A stretch of DNA of 64,000 bases, from the NCBI GenBank assembly GCA_001599355.1, contig BCGQ01000004.1, positions 999,249 through 1,063,248 of the forward strand, given 5' to 3'. The notes beneath the pieces were generated by a model. That model did no database searches. It saw only the letters and a program-made list of their open reading frames with translations, and was not told the origin of the DNA. This DNA comes from Nakazawaea peltata. Taxonomy: Eukaryota > Ascomycota > Pichiomycetes > Alaninales > Pachysolenaceae. Of this stretch, positions 60,375-64,000 are shown one piece after another (the first letter of the stretch is position 1; each line of letters begins with the position of its first letter). The translations under genes were made by a program, and so were the position numbers.

Positions 60375-61292
60375 CTAGTCGGAATCAGAGTCATCACTAG
60401 AAGAGGAATTTTCCTCGGCAATAACCTCATTATCAGAGTTTTTTTCATACAGAGGAATCTCGGTGACCTCTTGGTCTTGTTGCAGATCTAAAGAGGTGAC
60501 AGAGATAACGGCAGTAGAATCGTCGAACTTTTTATGCAGTTTGGTGACAGTAACAGGTAAAGAGTCTGATTCGGATCCTGGGGTAATTAATGTACCTTCA
60601 ACAGAAACAACTCTTCCCGCAGTATGCAATGCCTTAATGGTGAAACGTAATTTACCTTCCACTGGGACTCCATCTTGATCGACCCAGTATCCATGAGATT
60701 TAATCTTATTACCTTCCAGAGCCTCCTCGGTACTGATTTCATCGGCTTGGTTTGGTACAAATTCCCACGTATTTGGGATACTAAATTTCTTGATCGAAGC
60801 GTTAAAACAGTCGTGTATTAACAAACCAATATGAGATTGAGTTTGTAAGTGTACCCATCCCTCGACTACATCTCCGAGTTGAGGTCTCCAGACCAATAAT
60901 TCTACATTGACCCATAAAAATGCGAATGGGGTGTCACTGGTGATCTTGGCCACGGTGATTGGCTCATTTTCAGACCCAACAGACTTGTTAGCACTGTCAA
61001 AGCTGATGTCGAAATACCCCAATACAACACCTCTAGCTGGGGCGAAATAGGTCATCACCAATGGGTCCAAATGCTGAATTTTGATACCTTGGACAGGGTC
61101 ATGTATGAATGATGGTGCTAAGGAAACATATAATGAGGTCTTGACCTTGTGGAAACACTTGGATGTCCCATCCAGATTCAATGGATTAGTCGATTTTGGG
61201 ATCAATGACGATCTTCTAGGTCTGTACAGCAGCGAAGGCGAGGCTTCGAGCTTTCTTTTTTTGGCCAGAGCAATAACAGGGGTTTCAGACAT
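60375..61292 (-). CDS. RPA43: RNA polymerase I subunit Rpa43
   Basis: Stalk subunit of Pol I that contacts Rrn3 to recruit the enzyme to rDNA promoters. Start is the first ATG, 61292 (MSETPVIALAKKRKLE), giving 305 residues (S. cerevisiae 326). Core motifs: KTSLYVSLAPSFIHDPVQGIKIQHLDPLVMTYF, RGVVLGYFD, TPFAFLWVNVELLVWRPQLGDVVEGWV, SHIGLLIHDCFNASIKKFSIPNTWEFVPN, GYWVDQDGVPVEGKLRFTIKALHTAGRVVSVEGTL. The acidic Ser/Asp C-terminus is usual. An RRPE-like TGAAAAAATTTTA (61408-61420) is 117 bp upstream, fitting a ribosome-biogenesis gene. Confidence 0.95.
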   Translation of the reverse strand: MSETPVIALAKKRKLEASPSLLYRPRRSSLIPKSTNPLNLDGTSKCFHKVKTSLYVSLAPSFIHDPVQGIKIQHLDPLVMTYFAPARGVVLGYFDISFDSANKSVGSENEPITVAKITSDTPFAFLWVNVELLVWRPQLGDVVEGWVHLQTQSHIGLLIHDCFNASIKKFSIPNTWEFVPNQADEISTEEALEGNKIKSHGYWVDQDGVPVEGKLRFTIKALHTAGRVVSVEGTLITPGSESDSLPVTVTKLHKKFDDSTAVISVTSLDLQQDQEVTEIPLYEKNSDNEVIAEENSSSSDDSDSD

Positions 61293-61517
61293 CTCTAATA
61301 TCTTCAATAAATATCCAAGATCTCTTCTCGACTCTCTCAGCCTTTCTTCTCCAACCTCTCTCCCTTCTCATCTCAACTGAAAGTAAAAAAATAAAAAAAT
61401 TTTAGGGTGAAAAAATTTTATTATTGCCGTTTTGGGAAGATTAGGATACTGTGCACTACATTTCAGCGATGAGATATTCAATCTAAATCTATATTAAAGA
61501 GTTACAAAGAAGAGGGG

Positions 61518-64000
61518 TCAACGGGTCTTGAATAACTTTGAAAGTCGTTTCGTTGGCAGCGGCAGATGACCAAGGGTACGCATTGTTGGGATTTGATTTT
61601 GATTTTGGTTCAATGAACTCAATCCTTCCCAACCTGAAGCCCCTTCATTTTGCAGTTTGAAAGCTCTGAAAGCCAGTCCTTCTTGGGACGAGAGTTGTTT
61701 GTCTTTCTTTCTAGTGACTTCTACACCACTTCCGGTACGGAATACCACTTTACGGAAGTTTTTCAATGCTCTATTAGCTGAAGGAGCGTCTTCTGCTGCT
61801 GAATATGCTGGGACACCGGTAAATCTTACCTTCTTCAGAGGTGTAGTTGGTGATTCAGGAACCTGTTCATTACTGTACTCTTTATGAGTTATCTGTAATG
61901 AAGCCAAGGTCAATGTTGGGTCTTCCATAGAAGAAGCATCTGAAAGAGAGTACTCATCCGATGACAATGACATAGCTGGCCGATGTGTATACCCATTTGA
62001 GATGGTAGTGGATGATGGAGTTTCTTCTATTTTGGTTATTCCAATCGATGGTCTTTTGGATACACTTCCATTCCTGCTGAGAATCGAGTTTGACGGTTGC
62101 AATTCTTCCTTCTGTAAAGAGTTAGATCTGCTCCTGTTCATTCTAGCAGTCAACATATCTCCTTCTGCAGCGAGAGCCTTCTTCGGGGTATTCAAAGGTG
62201 ACTCATTTATACTTTGTAGTGATGAAGCTCTGCTATTAGATGGAGAGCGGGTTTGAGGTGATCTCAGTGTGAGAGAATTACTTCTGCTTGGAGATTCAGA
62301 CATAGATGGTGACACTGGGTAACGTTTATACTGGATCTTAGGTCTGTCGACAAGCTGCTTTACGGACATGTTCCCGTTCTTACTTTGACTCAATATATGC
62401 AGTTGTAATCTTTCTTGAGCTGACAATGGTTTTTTAGAGTTTGATATGTTACCGCCTGCGGTTATATTTTGATGAGCTGAAGCTACTGGAATCGATCTTC
62501 GGTTTACAAAAGCGGCACCTGCTCCAGCTGCTGCTCCATTGATGGATGGAGACCTTTTTATAGGAGTCGTAGACACATTCTGTTTCGGTACTCCCAAATC
62601 GTTGTTATTTGAATCAAGCGAGTCCGAGCTATCAATCGAAGGTGTAGGAGATTTAAATGAGGAAGTAGAAGAGGGTGGTTTCGACGGTGTATAGATGCCG
62701 GTTCCAGTGGTAGAGCCGTTCGGTGTTAAGCTCACCGAATGACGTCTTGATGGGTTATTTTTCAGTGTCCTTGGAGTATTCCGGACAGAACTTGATCTCG
62801 AAAGTGAGTTAGGAGAATTAACAGGCTCTCCAGCACGGAAAAATACCATTGATTGAGGTCTACGATCAAGTGATGATGTCCTTGAAAGTCTTGTAGGTGA
62901 TGAAATCGACGAAGTGATCGACGAAGTTCTCGAAAGCTCATATGATTCTTCCAAATCACGAGCCAGAGCCTCTTGTACTAACCTATCTTCTTTAGCTTTA
63001 TCTTCTATCAGTTTTAAGAACCTCAGTTGGGTTTCTGCCTCTGTTTTTGCTTTAGAAGGAGAAACATAGAGTCTCTCTAATCTCTTACTCTGCGACAGAC
63101 GATCTTCTACCAGTTGCTTATTCTGCTCCAGTCTTTGTTTCAATACCTCACTCTTAGCTTTCTCTCTTAATGCAGTGATAGACATAGAGGTGCCATGTTT
63201 TTTAATAAAATCATCAGCAGATTGTGACCATGTAGTATACAAATCTTTAAGACTACTATTGGCATCTCTTACTACAATAAAAGCATTCTTTGCATCTTTT
63301 GAAAGAGATATCAAAGTTTCAGGTCTGACTTGAACACGCGATCCTTGTCTTGTCAATCGAGAAATGGCAGCAAGCAACAATCCAGTCTTCTTTTGTTGAC
63401 TGAAATGCACTTCTAAACTCTTTAATTTGGTAGTAATAACTTTATAATGATGACTCAAACTCATCAAGTAATGGTAATCCTGATAATAGATACGCTTCCC
63501 AAGCTTCCTCACTATAGCATATAAATCAGCTAAACGAAGTAAGACAATGAAGCTTCTATGACATGAATAATCCCAGTGAGTCAATTTGAGAATATCTTTC
63601 TTTAACTTTGAATTTTCAAACGCAATGATGAGTGGTCGGAGCTGAATTAAACATTGATCAATAGAAGCTGTGACCGAGTTGATAGTTTTCAAGTCGATCG
63701 ATTGGAAAATTGATTGACGTTGTTCTTCAGTAACATTAGCGCCTGGCTCAGTACCTTCCGGTAAATAAGTAAGCTCACTCACTAACTCCAACTCCTTGAA
63801 CTCCAATAAATCATCAATTCTCGAGGTCTGAAATGTACTAGGTGACCCATCAGAGAGTGGTAACCTACTAGCAGATCTCTCATGTAATGCCTGTTTGAGT
63901 TTGTCGTCATAAATGTGTATCGAATTGATACAAAGATCCTGAAGAAGCGTCAATGCTTGCATATTAGCCCTATAAGTAGGCAAACTTTGCGGCTTGGTAG
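61518..64000 (-). CDS. unrecognised coiled-coil/Ser-rich protein, 5' end not certain
   Basis: At least 814 residues from the in-window ATG at 63962; the frame stays open to the right edge, so the true start may lie outside. I do not recognise it. The first 230 residues or so are helical with few gaps (LTHWDYSCHRSFIVLLRLADLYAIVRKLGKRI, YQDYHYLMSLSHHYKVITTKLKSLE), then a charged coiled coil (about 260-350), then a long Ser/Thr/Pro/Arg-rich disordered region with repeated RxxS and SP sites (RTSSLDRRPQS, SRSSSVRNTPR, RRHSVS). The C-terminus KKVRFTGVPAYSAAEDAPS and SGVEVTRKKDKQ look conserved. A spindle/cortical or cell-polarity adaptor is possible (Kar9-like layout) but unproven. Confidence 0.8.
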   Translation of the reverse strand, partial: TKPQSLPTYRANMQALTLLQDLCINSIHIYDDKLKQALHERSASRLPLSDGSPSTFQTSRIDDLLEFKELELVSELTYLPEGTEPGANVTEEQRQSIFQSIDLKTINSVTASIDQCLIQLRPLIIAFENSKLKKDILKLTHWDYSCHRSFIVLLRLADLYAIVRKLGKRIYYQDYHYLMSLSHHYKVITTKLKSLEVHFSQQKKTGLLLAAISRLTRQGSRVQVRPETLISLSKDAKNAFIVVRDANSSLKDLYTTWSQSADDFIKKHGTSMSITALREKAKSEVLKQRLEQNKQLVEDRLSQSKRLERLYVSPSKAKTEAETQLRFLKLIEDKAKEDRLVQEALARDLEESYELSRTSSITSSISSPTRLSRTSSLDRRPQSMVFFRAGEPVNSPNSLSRSSSVRNTPRTLKNNPSRRHSVSLTPNGSTTGTGIYTPSKPPSSTSSFKSPTPSIDSSDSLDSNNNDLGVPKQNVSTTPIKRSPSINGAAAGAGAAFVNRRSIPVASAHQNITAGGNISNSKKPLSAQERLQLHILSQSKNGNMSVKQLVDRPKIQYKRYPVSPSMSESPSRSNSLTLRSPQTRSPSNSRASSLQSINESPLNTPKKALAAEGDMLTARMNRSRSNSLQKEELQPSNSILSRNGSVSKRPSIGITKIEETPSSTTISNGYTHRPAMSLSSDEYSLSDASSMEDPTLTLASLQITHKEYSNEQVPESPTTPLKKVRFTGVPAYSAAEDAPSANRALKNFRKVVFRTGSGVEVTRKKDKQLSSQEGLAFRAFKLQNEGASGWEGLSSLNQNQNQIPTMRTLGHLPLPTKRLSKLFKTR

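Noticed and set aside
1-64000. Search for transposons, LTRs or other mobile elements
   Set aside because: No reverse transcriptase, integrase, transposase or long terminal repeats seen; repeats here are short minisatellites.

Overview
The window comes from a budding yeast (Saccharomycotina) nuclear chromosome. It is compact and about 40% G+C. Genes are mostly single-exon, and five are interrupted by 5'-proximal introns with GTAAGT donors and TACTAAC-like branch sites. A complex I accessory subunit and a glycolipid-transfer protein (both missing from Saccharomyces) place it outside the Saccharomycetaceae. In-frame CTG codons sit again and again at positions where orthologues have a conserved alanine (Kap123, Alg3, Ncs6, Sec18, Gle2) and almost never where leucine is conserved. 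The best reading is CUG = Ala, as in Pachysolen, Nakazawaea and Peterozyma (code 26). CUG = Ser is second best and CUG = Leu is unlikely. Orthologue comparisons are from memory and need a real alignment.

Layout. 1-8.9 kb: 3'-truncated MFS sugar/quinate-type permease (-), CGR1 (+), ECM33 with a 915-nt intron (+), GLTP/HET-C2 protein (-). 9.3-17.5 kb: TIF32/eIF3a (-), DUF4112 membrane protein (+), SEC18 (-), NCS6 (+). 17.5-31.6 kb: BLM10 (-), KRE5/UGGT (-), MCX1 (+). 32.7-43.6 kb: Ser/Gly/Asp-rich GPI wall protein (-), ILS1 (-), ALG3 (+), Flo8-type LisH regulator (-). 45.4-53.2 kb: GLE2 (-), KAP123 (-), SWIRM protein (+). 55-64 kb: unrecognised low-complexity protein (+), complex I NDUFB4/B15 subunit (-), MTW1 (+), ammonium permease (-), RPA43 (-), unrecognised coiled-coil/Ser-rich protein running off the right edge (-).

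Most genes are housekeeping: translation (eIF3a, IleRS, tRNA thiolation), ribosome synthesis and import (Cgr1, Rpa43, Kap123), secretion and glycosylation (Sec18, Alg3, Kre5), cell wall (Ecm33, GPI protein), mRNA export, proteasome and kinetochore. Many growth genes share a promoter layout: a GCACGAC element 85-170 bp upstream of the ATG, often near an RRPE-like GAAAATTTT tract. I see no transposons, LTRs, CRISPR arrays, rRNA or convincing tRNA genes. Accessory-like material is limited to minisatellites and long (1-2 kb) intergenic regions beside wall-protein and regulator genes.
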